Shown: positions 16,533 through 24,937, counted from the first letter of the stretch. The stretch is 64,000 nucleotides of DNA from Anaerosacchariphilus hominis (GCF_014290175.1 NZ_JACOOR010000002.1:248001-312000), one strand, 5' to 3'. The notes: generated from the letters alone by a model not told the origin. Translations and numbers: made by a program.

Positions 16533-17195
16533 ATGAACACACCAAATATCACAAATTACAAGCCAAAAGATTTTGCTGAATTGTTAGGCGTGTCTGTTAA
16601 GACATTGCAACGCTGGGATAGGGAAGGAACTCTAAAAGCAAATCGAACTCCAACGGATAGGCGTTATTACACTTACGACCAGTATCTTCAATTTAAAGGC
16701 ATAAATACCGAAAATGACCAACGCCAGGTAGTTATTTATGCGAGAGTGTCTACGAGAAACCAAAAAGATGATTTACAAAACCAGGTCGCATTTTTAAGAC
16801 AGTTTTGTAATGCCAAAGGAATCATTGTAGACCAATGTATTGAAGATTATGGGAGTGGACTTAATTACAATCGTAAAAAGTGGAATGAGTTATTAGATGA
16901 AGTAATGGAGCAAAAAATCAAAACCATAATCGTAACCCATAAAGATAGATTTATTAGGTTTGGTTATGATTGGTTTGAAAAATTCTGTATGAAGTTTAAC
17001 ACAACCATTGTGGTGGTAAATAATGAAGCATTATCACCACAAGAAGAACTTGTGCAGGATATTGCTTCAATACTCCATGTGTTTTCTTGCAGGTTGTACG
17101 GGCTTCGTAAGTATAAAAACCAAATAGAAAAGGATGAGGACATTGCTAAAGAGCTTCAAGACGGAAATAAATCCGACAGAGGAACAGAAAGTTAA
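16533..17195 (+). CDS. tnpA: IS607-family serine recombinase TnpA
   Basis: This 220-residue site-specific recombinase moves the element. A MerR-like helix-turn-helix comes first (FAELLGVSVKTLQRWDREG, residues 14-32), as in all IS607 TnpA. The resolvase domain follows, with the catalytic serine at S73 in YARVSTRNQ, the conserved DYGSGLNYNR loop, and VTHKDRFIRFGYDWFE. ATG 16533 is preceded by AAAGGAGT. The last 62 bp overlap the start of tnpB. The reading frame is complete, so the recombinase may still be active. Confidence 0.93.
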   Translation: MNTPNITNYKPKDFAELLGVSVKTLQRWDREGTLKANRTPTDRRYYTYDQYLQFKGINTENDQRQVVIYARVSTRNQKDDLQNQVAFLRQFCNAKGIIVDQCIEDYGSGLNYNRKKWNELLDEVMEQKIKTIIVTHKDRFIRFGYDWFEKFCMKFNTTIVVVNNEALSPQEELVQDIASILHVFSCRLYGLRKYKNQIEKDEDIAKELQDGNKSDRGTES

Positions 17196-18297
17196 GATTC
17201 GTAAAACAATAGGAACCTGTAGATATATTTACAACTTCTATCTCGCTCATAATAAAGAACTTCATGACAATGGAGAAAAGTTTATGAGTGGTAAAAGTTT
17301 TAGTGTCTGGCTGAACAATGAGTATCTTCCCCAAAATCCAGATAAGTTATGGATTAAGGAAGTCAGTTCAAAATCTGTAAAGCGTTCAATCGAAAATGGT
17401 TGTGTCGCATTTACCAGATTTTTCAAACATCAAAGTGCTTTTCCCAATTTTAAAAAGAAAGGAAACTCTGATGTGAAGATGTATTTCGTAAAGAATAATC
17501 CAAAGGATTGCCGATGCGAAAGACACAGAATTAATATTCCATCACTTGGTTGGGTTCGTATGAAAGAAAAAGGATACTTTCCTACGACCAAAGACGGGTA
17601 TGTGATTAAAAGCGGTCATGTTTCAATAAAAGCTGACAGATACTATGTTTCAGTTCTTATAGAAATTCCAAATAACAAAATAGCCAATCATTCAAAGGAA
17701 GGAATTGGCATTGACCTTGGATTAAAGGATTTTGCCATTGTTTCTAATGGTAAAATTTATAAGAACATTAACAAATCTGCAAAATTAAAGAAACTTGAAA
17801 AACAGCTTATTCGAGAACAGAGAAGTCTTTCTCGAAAGTATGAAAATTTAAAGAAAGGAGAGTCCACTCAAAGAGCGAATATACAGAAACAAAAACTCAA
17901 GGTACAGAAACTTCATCATAAAATAGACAATATCCGTACTGACTATATCAACAAAACAATCGCAGAGATAGTGAAAACCAAACCATCTTATATAACGATT
18001 GAAGATTTAAACGTATCAGGAATGATGAAGAACAAACATCTATCAAAGGCAGTTGCTTCGCAGAAGTTTTATGAATTTAGAACAAAACTTCAAGGTAAAT
18101 GCAAAGAAAGCGGAATTGAATTTCGTGTGGTAGACAGATGGTATCCATCATCTAAAACTTGTCACTGTTGCGGAGCTATCAGGAAAGACTTAAAACTTTC
18201 AGACAGAATCTTCCGATGTGACTGTGGTTATATCGAAGACAGAGATTTCAATGCTGCACTTAATCTGAGAGATGCTACGACTTACGAAGTTGCATAA
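17134..18297 (+). CDS. tnpB: TnpB RNA-guided endonuclease (IS607-associated)
   Basis: This 387-residue protein is a compact relative of Cas12. Using a guide RNA from the element's right end, TnpB cuts the empty donor site and so helps keep the element. The RuvC residues are all present: D194 in GIDLGLKDF, E290 in ITIEDLNV and D371 in DRDFNAALNL. The zinc finger pairs are C343/C346 and C362/C364; the second pair is spaced by one residue instead of two, which is unusual. The N-terminus RTLLKSFKTEINPTEEQ is canonical. It overlaps tnpA by 62 bp. It looks intact and probably active. The right end of the element downstream is expected to encode the guide RNA. Confidence 0.93.
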   Translation: MRTLLKSFKTEINPTEEQKVKIRKTIGTCRYIYNFYLAHNKELHDNGEKFMSGKSFSVWLNNEYLPQNPDKLWIKEVSSKSVKRSIENGCVAFTRFFKHQSAFPNFKKKGNSDVKMYFVKNNPKDCRCERHRINIPSLGWVRMKEKGYFPTTKDGYVIKSGHVSIKADRYYVSVLIEIPNNKIANHSKEGIGIDLGLKDFAIVSNGKIYKNINKSAKLKKLEKQLIREQRSLSRKYENLKKGESTQRANIQKQKLKVQKLHHKIDNIRTDYINKTIAEIVKTKPSYITIEDLNVSGMMKNKHLSKAVASQKFYEFRTKLQGKCKESGIEFRVVDRWYPSSKTCHCCGAIRKDLKLSDRIFRCDCGYIEDRDFNAALNLRDATTYEVA

Positions 18298-18475
18298 ATA
18301 AACGCAAACGTAGGTATGTACCGTGGGCTTACGCGGGAATTAACGACTGTGGAGTGTACAAGAACTTGTGAGTAGATATGATTTTGGTCAATCCAAAGCA
18401 TACACGATGAAACAGTAAGTAAAACTTGTGAGAGTTTACATTATCTCGATGTGAGTATATTTACACACATTTTGA
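18160..18475 (+). ncRNA. Candidate TnpB guide RNA (omega RNA) region
   Basis: In TnpB elements the guide RNA covers the 3' end of tnpB and the right-end DNA, with its guide taken from the flank just past the element. The 178 bp after the tnpB stop hold no gene but do hold short repeated pieces (ACTTGTGAG at about 18364 and 18424). The limits are inferred from the family. The guide would read into the recJ start region. Confidence 0.4.
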
Positions 18476-18479
18476 GTGG

Positions 18480-18495
18480 CAGATTGTGCATATAT
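18480..18495 (+). repeat. Right imperfect direct repeat flanking the accessory island
   Basis: CAGATTGTGCATATAT matches the left copy at 4973-4988 in 13 of 16 bases. It overlaps the recJ start codon region, so it marks the return to core DNA. It could be a degenerate attachment site or the ancestral secDF-recJ junction. Confidence 0.4.
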
Positions 18496-20212
18496 GAAGG
18501 AACAGTGGATCGAAGCCCCCAGAATCGAAGGCAATCAGGAGCTGGCGGAGAAATTCGGGGTAAGTCCCATGGCCATGCGTCTGATCCGCAGCCGGGCGGG
18601 CTTAAGTGAAGCGGAAGTCCGGGCCTACCTTTACGGTACTCTGGACGATCTGGCGGACGCCCGACTGATGAAAGGCATGACGGAGGCCGTGGAGCTATTG
18701 TGTCAGAAGATTCAGGCGGGCGCGACCATCCGCATTATCGGCGATTATGATATCGACGGCGTGAACGCCACCCACATTCTGGTGACAGGCTTAAGAAGAG
18801 CCGGCGCAAGGGTAGATACGGTGATTCCCGACCGACTGAAGGACGGCTACGGCATCAATGAGCACCTGATAGAACAGGCGAAGGAGGCAGGTATCGACAC
18901 CATTGTCACCTGCGACAACGGTATCGCCGCAGCCAAAGAAATCGCCTATGCAAAAGAACTTGGCATGACCGTTATCGTCACCGACCACCACGAGATCCCC
19001 TACCGGGAGGAGCCGGACGGCACCCGCACCATGATTCTGCCTCCGGCGGACGTGATCGTGAATCCGAAGCAGGCAGACTGTCCTTATCCCTATAAGAAGC
19101 TCTGCGGAGCGGCGGTGGCCTGGCGGCTGGTGGAGGTACTCTATCAGGAGGCGGGGGTTCCCCGGGAAGAATTTCTGAGACTGGCCCAGTTTGCGGCAGT
19201 GGCCACCATCGGCGACATCATGGATCTGACCGGGGAAAACCGGATTCTGGTAAAATATGGACTGCGGCAGCTGGAGCAGACAGACAACCCCGGTTACCGG
19301 GCTCTGTTGGCGGTCAACGGCCTGGAGGGGAAGAAGCTGACCGCCTACCATATCGGCTTTGTCATCGGCCCCTGTATCAACGCCAGCGGACGCCTGGACA
19401 CGGCGAAGCGAGCCCTGGAGCTTCTGGGCGCCGGAACCGCCGCAGAAGCAGAAAAGCTAGCGGGCGATCTGAAAGCCCTGAACGATAGCCGGAAGGATCT
19501 GACGGCGAAGGGAACAGAAGAGGCTATCTGTCTGGTGGAGGAGACAGAGCTGGGAAAGGATCGGGTGCTGGTGATCTATCTACCCGATTGTCACGAAAGT
19601 CTGGCAGGGATTATCGCAGGACGGATCCGGGAGCGGTATTTCCGTCCCTGCTTTGTGCTGACCGACGGGGAGGAGGGTGTGAAGGGCTCAGGCCGTTCGA
19701 TTCCGGGCTACCATATGTTTGAGGAAATGACGAAGGTGGCGGAATTATTTACCAAATTCGGCGGCCACCCCATGGCGGCGGGCCTGTCCATTCCCACCGA
19801 AAACGTGGAGATTTTGCGGAAACGCCTCAATGAAAACTGCCGTCTGACCGACGAGGATCTGGTTCCGAAGCTGCCCTACGACGCGGTCCTGCCCATTCAG
19901 TACGCAGGCGAGCAGATCATCCGGGAGCTGGAGCTTCTGGAGCCCTTCGGCAAGGAAAACGACAAGCCTCTGTTCGCGGCGGCGAACGTCCGGGTGAAAA
20001 GCGCCCGTATCATCGGCAAAAACCGCAATGTGTTGAAGACCGTTCTGGAGGATGCCAAGGGCAGCCGACTGGAGGGCATCAGCTTCGGCGACGTGGAAGC
20101 TGATTTGAACTACATAGAAAGCAAAGATACCGTCTGCCTGCTCTACTACCCGGAAATCAACGAATTCCAGGGGCGGAGAACCGTACAGGCAGTCATCGAG
20201 AGCTGGAGATAA
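18494..20212 (+). CDS. recJ: Single-stranded-DNA-specific exonuclease RecJ
   Basis: This 5'-to-3' ssDNA exonuclease acts in recombination and repair. The DHH phosphoesterase motifs are seen: GDYDIDGVNATHIL, TCDNGIAA, and VTDHHEIP. The DHHA1 domain shows GSGRSIPGYHMFEEM and FGGHPMAAGLS, then an OB-fold end. With ATG 18494 it has 572 residues; a GTG at 18476 would add six. Neither start has a proper ribosome binding site, and both lie in or against the island's right-flank repeat. The native 5' end may therefore have been replaced when the island arrived. In relatives recJ often follows secDF directly. Confidence 0.92.
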   Translation: MKEQWIEAPRIEGNQELAEKFGVSPMAMRLIRSRAGLSEAEVRAYLYGTLDDLADARLMKGMTEAVELLCQKIQAGATIRIIGDYDIDGVNATHILVTGLRRAGARVDTVIPDRLKDGYGINEHLIEQAKEAGIDTIVTCDNGIAAAKEIAYAKELGMTVIVTDHHEIPYREEPDGTRTMILPPADVIVNPKQADCPYPYKKLCGAAVAWRLVEVLYQEAGVPREEFLRLAQFAAVATIGDIMDLTGENRILVKYGLRQLEQTDNPGYRALLAVNGLEGKKLTAYHIGFVIGPCINASGRLDTAKRALELLGAGTAAEAEKLAGDLKALNDSRKDLTAKGTEEAICLVEETELGKDRVLVIYLPDCHESLAGIIAGRIRERYFRPCFVLTDGEEGVKGSGRSIPGYHMFEEMTKVAELFTKFGGHPMAAGLSIPTENVEILRKRLNENCRLTDEDLVPKLPYDAVLPIQYAGEQIIRELELLEPFGKENDKPLFAAANVRVKSARIIGKNRNVLKTVLEDAKGSRLEGISFGDVEADLNYIESKDTVCLLYYPEINEFQGRRTVQAVIESWR

Positions 20213-20318
20213 AAAACGACGGATCTGGTTCGTGAACATATAAAATGTAAGAAAATAGAAAATTAACAGATTAAATTGTTAAGATTGCACAAAAACAGAT
20301 AGAAATCACGAAAAAGGG

Positions 20319-20347
20319 TTGTATACGGAAAGACGATGTCCTATAAT
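20319..20347 (+). promoter_or_regulatory. Promoter of the 20397 membrane protein gene
   Basis: TTGTAT (20319-20324), 17 bp, TATAAT (20342-20347). It lies 50 bp before the start codon. Confidence 0.75.
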
Positions 20348-20396
20348 ACCCCTTAGCTTCAAAAAACAAAAGAAAGACAATAAGAGGGAAAATGTT

Positions 20397-21347
20397 ATGA
20401 CAGCAAACAGGAAGGTAACAGCCCGTTATGCGGAGATTGCCCGGTTTCTGGGCCTGCATTTTAACGAGGAATTCTGTGTGGCTTATGGAGAAAAAGACGG
20501 ATTTACACTGCGCGTCAGCGGTCTTGATACTGGCAGGGGTATCGAGTACGGTATGGTCTGCATATCAGTCGGTGTGGCTGAGAACGGCGTGAAGTTTAAA
20601 CAGGATAAACAGTTCCGCAAGGAACACAAGGGTATCCAGGGCGTGGTGCAGGAGAAGCATACGGTCCGGATGAGCCTGAAGCGGTATACCAGGGTAGAGA
20701 AGATCAAAGGCATCCTGCAGGAGTCCCTTCCGGCATTTCTGGATATGCTGAGAATGGAAGGCTTCACCAATGGATGCGAGCTCTGCGGCGAAATGAAGGA
20801 GACCGGCGCAGCTTACGTGGCAGGCAATGCGATCTGTCTCTGTAGCGAGTGTTACGACAAGGTAACCCAGAATGCGGCGGCTTACACTGCCAACGAGAAG
20901 AATAAGAAGGAAAACCTGATGGGTGGCGTCGTAGGCGCTCTCATAGGCTCCCTGCTCGGCGTAGCCAGCATTGTATTGCTGAGCCAGCTGGGCTATGTGG
21001 CGGCTATTTCCGGCGTCATCATGGCAGTCTGCGCCCTGAAGGGCTATGAGCTGCTAGGCGGCAAGCTGACGAAAAAGGGCGTCATCATCAGCGCCGTGTT
21101 GATGATCGTCATGACCTACGTGGGCGACCGTGTGGACTGGGCCATCATGATTGCCAGAGAACTGGAGACCGATGTCTTCTACGGCTACCGCCTGGTACCG
21201 CTCCTGCTTTCCGAGGAGATTATCGACATGACCAGTTATGTGCTGAATCTGGTACTGGTATATGCCTTTTTGCTGGTGGGAGCTATCCCGACTATCCGGA
21301 ACGCCATGCGCAAAGACAAGGTGGCAGGAACCATCTGTAAACTGTAA
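20397..21347 (+). CDS. Membrane protein with Cys4-type motif, unknown function
   Basis: This 316-residue protein is one I do not recognise. I choose ATG 20397, after AAGAGGGAAAA; upstream codons in the same frame overlap the promoter. Residues 1-120 are soluble. A Cys pattern CELCGEMKETG...CLCSEC at about 122-147 suggests a zinc-binding ribbon. Four or five hydrophobic helices follow: around 170-195 (GGVVGALIGSLLGVASIVLL), then 197-215, 222-240 and 280-305. It has its own promoter and a strong terminator, so it is a single-gene unit between recJ and apt. A soluble sensor domain fused to a membrane anchor is one reading, but no function can be assigned. Confidence 0.8.
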   Translation: MTANRKVTARYAEIARFLGLHFNEEFCVAYGEKDGFTLRVSGLDTGRGIEYGMVCISVGVAENGVKFKQDKQFRKEHKGIQGVVQEKHTVRMSLKRYTRVEKIKGILQESLPAFLDMLRMEGFTNGCELCGEMKETGAAYVAGNAICLCSECYDKVTQNAAAYTANEKNKKENLMGGVVGALIGSLLGVASIVLLSQLGYVAAISGVIMAVCALKGYELLGGKLTKKGVIISAVLMIVMTYVGDRVDWAIMIARELETDVFYGYRLVPLLLSEEIIDMTSYVLNLVLVYAFLLVGAIPTIRNAMRKDKVAGTICKL

Positions 21348-21360
21348 AAAGAAAGACAAG

Positions 21361-21397
21361 AACGGCCCGGGCTGCGAACCATGCAGCCGGGCCGTTT
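21361..21397 (+). terminator. Terminator after the 20397 gene
   Basis: A GC-rich stem of about 14 bp with one bulged G (AACGGCCCGG at 21361 with GCCGGGCCGTT ending at 21395) is followed by TTTT. Confidence 0.85.
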
Positions 21398-21450
21398 TGC
21401 AACAGCCGGAGTTAATGTCCGGAAACCCTGCCATCCTCGCCCCTCCCGTC

Positions 21451-21479
21451 TTGTCAAACCCCATGAATCATGCTATAAT
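21451..21479 (+). promoter_or_regulatory. Promoter of apt
   Basis: TTGTCA (21451-21456), 17-bp spacer, TATAAT (21474-21479). Transcription should start near 21486, so the mRNA begins just before the hairpin at 21495. Confidence 0.8.
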
Positions 21480-21494
21480 AGGCGGGTATGTAAA

Positions 21495-21522
21495 TACCGT
21501 GCTTTATGGACGGTAGTTTTTT
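21495..21522 (+). terminator. Leader hairpin with T-run before apt (possible attenuator)
   Basis: TACCGT (21495-21500) pairs with ACGGTA (21510-21515) and is followed by GTTTTTTG. It sits between the promoter and the apt start, within the first 40 nt of the transcript. It could be a small attenuator or a 5' stabilising hairpin. A stem of only 6 bp makes it weak. Confidence 0.45.
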
Positions 21523-21564
21523 GTTCGTAGAATTTAATAAAAAAAGGAAAGAAGAGGAAGAAAC

Positions 21565-22089
21565 ATGAAGAAGATTGAAGAATACGTCAGAAGCATACCG
21601 GATTTCCCGGAGGAGGGAATTATTTTCCGCGATATCACATCCGTACTGCAGGATGCGGACGGCCTTCATCTGGCCATTGACTCCATGCAGGCGCTGCTGG
21701 ACGGCGTGGATTTCGACGTGGTCGTAGGAGCAGAGTCCAGAGGCTTCGTGTTCGGTACTCCAATCGCCTATAATCTTCATAAGCCCTTCGTACTGGTTCG
21801 CAAGAAGGGCAAGCTCCCCTGCGAAACCATTTCCCGTTCCTATGATCTGGAGTATGGCACCGCGGAGATCGAAATGCACAAGGATTCCATCAAGCCGGGC
21901 CAGAGAGTGGTTCTGGTGGACGACCTGATTGCCACAGGCGGAACCATTGAGGCAGCCGCCAAGCTGGTGGAAGAGCTGGGCGGCAAGGTTGTAAAGATCA
22001 TTTTCCTGATGGAGCTGGCAGGCTTAAAGGGCAGAGAACGCCTGAAGGATTACGATGTGGCGTCTGTCATCCGTTACGATGGAAAATAA
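21565..22089 (+). CDS. apt: Adenine phosphoribosyltransferase
   Basis: This purine salvage enzyme makes AMP from adenine and PRPP. The length of 174 residues is typical. The PRPP loop VVLVDDLIATGGTIEAA is at about 113-129, and the family motifs IPDFPEEGIIFRDITS and VVGAESRGFVFG are clear. ATG follows GAAGAGGAAG. It begins a run with mscL, rel and the MBL gene; close linkage of apt and rel is common in Firmicutes and joins purine salvage to (p)ppGpp control. Confidence 0.97.
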   Translation: MKKIEEYVRSIPDFPEEGIIFRDITSVLQDADGLHLAIDSMQALLDGVDFDVVVGAESRGFVFGTPIAYNLHKPFVLVRKKGKLPCETISRSYDLEYGTAEIEMHKDSIKPGQRVVLVDDLIATGGTIEAAAKLVEELGGKVVKIIFLMELAGLKGRERLKDYDVASVIRYDGK

Positions 22090-22113
22090 ATAAAGTACAG
22101 GGAGACGAGTGAG

Positions 22114-22539
22114 ATGAAGAAGTTTTTCGAGGAATTTAAGAAGTTTATTTCCAGGGGCAACGTCATGGACATGGCAGTCGGTGTCATCATCGGCGGCGCG
22201 TTCACCGCGATTGTGAATTCTCTTGTAAATGATATTTTTATGCCGCTGCTCTCCCTGATTACCGGCGGCTTTGATATCGCCGGCATGTCCGTGTCCTTCG
22301 GCGTGGGCGACAATGCGGCGACATTGAATTATGGCGCGTTCCTTTCCGCAGTAATTAATTTCCTGCTGATTGCGCTGGTGATCTTCTGCATCATCAAGGC
22401 TATGAATACTGCCAAGGACAAGATGCTGAGTAAGCCGGAGGAGTCGAAAGCTCCCACTACTAAGAAATGTCCGTACTGTATGTCTGAGATTGACATCCAG
22501 GCCACCAGATGTCCCCACTGTACCTCAGAGCTTCCGTAA
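22114..22539 (+). CDS. mscL: Large-conductance mechanosensitive channel with C-terminal zinc ribbon
   Basis: This osmotic safety valve opens under membrane tension. The N-terminus FFEEFKKFISRGNVMDMAVG with following VIIGGAFTAIV is the classic MscL first helix, and a second helix lies at about 71-93. The usual C-terminal cytoplasmic helix is replaced or extended by a zinc ribbon, CPYCMSEIDIQATRCPHC, at about 119-136, ending SELP. This makes 141 residues, at the long end for MscL. The zinc ribbon type is the one used by many Firmicutes membrane proteins as an add-on; its effect on gating is unknown. It lies 24 bp after apt, with GGGAGACGAG before the ATG. Confidence 0.95.
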   Translation: MKKFFEEFKKFISRGNVMDMAVGVIIGGAFTAIVNSLVNDIFMPLLSLITGGFDIAGMSVSFGVGDNAATLNYGAFLSAVINFLLIALVIFCIIKAMNTAKDKMLSKPEESKAPTTKKCPYCMSEIDIQATRCPHCTSELP

Positions 22540-22602
22540 GCTTATGGACAGGAACAGACAGGGGCTTAAGAGACAAACTATAGGGTAAGGCAGGTGCAGA
22601 TT

Positions 22603-24909
22603 ATGGCAGATACGAAAATCGGTGTAAAAAACAGAGATATGGAAGTGAACCGCGACGACGAGAATGTGAAAGCCATGCAGGATTTCACCAGTCCCGAGGT
22701 GCTGTATAAGGAACTGATCGCCAGCGTCCTGAAGTACCATCCATCCACCGACATCTCGATGATTGAAAAGGCTTATAAGATCGCCTCCGAGGCGCATCAG
22801 GGCCAGATGAGAAAGTCGGGAGAGCCGTATATCATCCACCCCTTATGCGTGGCGATTATTCTGGCGGATCTGGAGCTGGATAAGGAGACTATCGTGGCAG
22901 GTCTGCTCCACGACGCGGTGGAGGATACGGTCATGACCACCGAGGAGATCGCGGAGAAGTTCGGAGACGATGTGGCCCTTCTGGTGGACGGCGTCACCAA
23001 GCTGGGACAGCTGTCCTACTCTGCGGATAAGATTGAGATTCAGGCGGAAAACCTGCGTAAGATGTTCCTGGCCATGGCCAAGGATATCCGTGTCATCCTG
23101 ATTAAACTGGCTGACCGTCTGCACAATATGCGGACTCTTCAGTACATGAAGCCCGAGAAGCAGAAGGAAAAGGCCCGGGAGACCATGGACATCTACGCGC
23201 CCATCGCCCAGCGGCTTGGTATTTCCAAGGTCAAAAACGAGCTGGATGACCTGTCCCTGAAGTATCTGGAGCCGGAGGCCTATTATGATCTGAAGGAGCA
23301 GATTTCTGAGAAGAAGAGTGTCCGGGAAGCCTTTGTCCAGCGCATCGTGGCGGAAGTGAAGAACCATATGGATAACGCTGGCATTGAGGCCCACGTGGAC
23401 GGCCGTGTGAAGCATTTCTTCAGTATTTATAAGAAAATGGTGAACCAGCATAAGACGCTGGATCAGATTTATGACTTATTTGCAGTCCGGATCATCGTGG
23501 AGACGGTGAAGGACTGCTACGCGGCCCTGGGTATCATTCATGAGATGTACAAACCTATTCCGGGACGGTTCAAGGATTACATCGCCATGCCAAAGGCAAA
23601 TATGTACCAGTCCCTGCATACGACTCTGATTGGCCCCACCGGTCAGCCCTTTGAAATTCAGATCCGTACCTACGAGATGCACAAGACAGCCGAGTACGGC
23701 ATCGCGGCCCACTGGAAGTACAAGGAGAGCAGCGACGGCAAGAAGCCGGTGGATCAGCAGGAGGCCGAGAAGATGACCTGGCTGCGCCAGATTCTGGAGT
23801 GGCAGCGGGACATGTCCGATAACCGGGAGTTTATGAACCTGCTGAAAAGTGACCTGGATCTGTTTTCCGAGAGCGTGTACTGCTTTACGCCCACGGGAGA
23901 CGTGAAGACCCTGCCCAGCGGTTCCACCCCCATTGATTTTGCTTATAGTGTCCACAGCGCTGTGGGCAATAAGATGATTGGAGCCCGGGTCAATGGCAAA
24001 CTGGTGACCATCGATTACAAGATCCAGAACGGCGACCGCATCGAGATCATCACATCCCAGAATTCCAGAGGCCCCAGCCGTGACTGGCTGAATGTGGTCA
24101 AGAGCACCCAGGCCAAGAATAAGATCAATCAGTGGTTTAAAAATCAGTTTAAAGAGGATAATATTTTAAAGGGCAAGGAGATGCTGACCCAGTACTGTAA
24201 GGCCAAAAGTATCAATCTGTCCAATATTATGAAGCCGGAGTTCCAGAACGTGGTTATGCGGAAGTACGGCTTCAAGGACTGGGATTCCGTGCTGGCAGCC
24301 ATCGGCCACGGTGGCCTGAAAGAGGGCCAGGTGGTCAATAAGATGGCGGAGGAGTATGAGAAGCTTCACAAGAAGGAGATCACCGATGAGAAGGTCATGG
24401 AGGCGGTCACCGAGAACAGCGACAAGAAGCTGAAGCTGGCCAAGTCCAAGAGCGGTATTATTGTGAAGGGACTGACGGACGTATCCGTGCGTTTCTCCAA
24501 ATGCTGCAGCCCGGTGCCCGGCGACGAGATCGTGGGTTATGTGACCAGAGGCCGTGGCGTGTCCATTCACCGGACCGATTGTGTAAATATCATGAATCTG
24601 CAGGAGTCCGAACGGGCCAGACTTATCGACGCTGAATGGCAGGATATGGGGGCTTCCGCCGCAGGAGAAAAGTACGCCACGGAGATCAAGATTTACGCCA
24701 ATAACCGTACGGGACTTCTGGTGGATATTTCGAGGATTTTCACCGAGCGGAATATCGACATGACCCAGATGAACGTGCGTACCAGTAAGCAGGGAACAGC
24801 CACCATTTCCATTACCTTTGAGATCGGAGGCAAGGAGGAACTGCAGAAGATCGCGGAGAAGCTTTATCAGGTGGAGAGCGTTATGGATGTGGAGCGTGCC
24901 ACCGGCTGA
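22603..24909 (+). CDS. relA: Bifunctional (p)ppGpp synthetase/hydrolase Rel
   Basis: This is the stringent response enzyme of Firmicutes, with 768 residues from ATG 22603 (a GTG at 22594 would add three). Domains in order: HD hydrolase (HQGQMRKSGEPYIIHPL, then LLHDAVEDT), synthetase (CYAALGIIHEMYKPIPGRFK, then YQSLHTTL and EIQIRT), TGS (VYCFTPTGDVKTLPSGSTP), a Cys-containing zinc-finger-like stretch (RFSKCCSPVPGDEIVGY with following HRTDC), and a C-terminal ACT domain. The hydrolase and synthetase motifs both look complete, so both activities are expected. The gene is in line with apt and mscL and 28 bp before the MBL hydrolase. Confidence 0.96.
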   Translation: MADTKIGVKNRDMEVNRDDENVKAMQDFTSPEVLYKELIASVLKYHPSTDISMIEKAYKIASEAHQGQMRKSGEPYIIHPLCVAIILADLELDKETIVAGLLHDAVEDTVMTTEEIAEKFGDDVALLVDGVTKLGQLSYSADKIEIQAENLRKMFLAMAKDIRVILIKLADRLHNMRTLQYMKPEKQKEKARETMDIYAPIAQRLGISKVKNELDDLSLKYLEPEAYYDLKEQISEKKSVREAFVQRIVAEVKNHMDNAGIEAHVDGRVKHFFSIYKKMVNQHKTLDQIYDLFAVRIIVETVKDCYAALGIIHEMYKPIPGRFKDYIAMPKANMYQSLHTTLIGPTGQPFEIQIRTYEMHKTAEYGIAAHWKYKESSDGKKPVDQQEAEKMTWLRQILEWQRDMSDNREFMNLLKSDLDLFSESVYCFTPTGDVKTLPSGSTPIDFAYSVHSAVGNKMIGARVNGKLVTIDYKIQNGDRIEIITSQNSRGPSRDWLNVVKSTQAKNKINQWFKNQFKEDNILKGKEMLTQYCKAKSINLSNIMKPEFQNVVMRKYGFKDWDSVLAAIGHGGLKEGQVVNKMAEEYEKLHKKEITDEKVMEAVTENSDKKLKLAKSKSGIIVKGLTDVSVRFSKCCSPVPGDEIVGYVTRGRGVSIHRTDCVNIMNLQESERARLIDAEWQDMGASAAGEKYATEIKIYANNRTGLLVDISRIFTERNIDMTQMNVRTSKQGTATISITFEIGGKEELQKIAEKLYQVESVMDVERATG

Positions 24910-24937
24910 TAGAGAGCTCCTGCATCAGGAGGTTTAG

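Larger units (their letters stand above)
16431..18475 (+). mobile_element. IS607-family element with tnpA and tnpB
   Basis: A serine recombinase (tnpA) overlapping an RNA-guided nuclease gene (tnpB) in the same direction is the IS607 arrangement. The limits given are outer bounds: the left end lies between the res stop (16430) and tnpA, the right end between the tnpB stop and recJ. IS607 elements have no terminal inverted repeats and make no usual target duplication, so the exact ends cannot be read here. The small stem TTGAT/ATCAA at 16482-16498 is a possible left-end structure. Confidence 0.8.

Noticed and set aside
20282..20291. AGATTGCACA, a third partial copy of the island-flank repeat
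   Set aside because: Only ten bases match and it lies inside core DNA after recJ, so it is probably chance. It does weaken the claim that the flank repeats are attachment sites.
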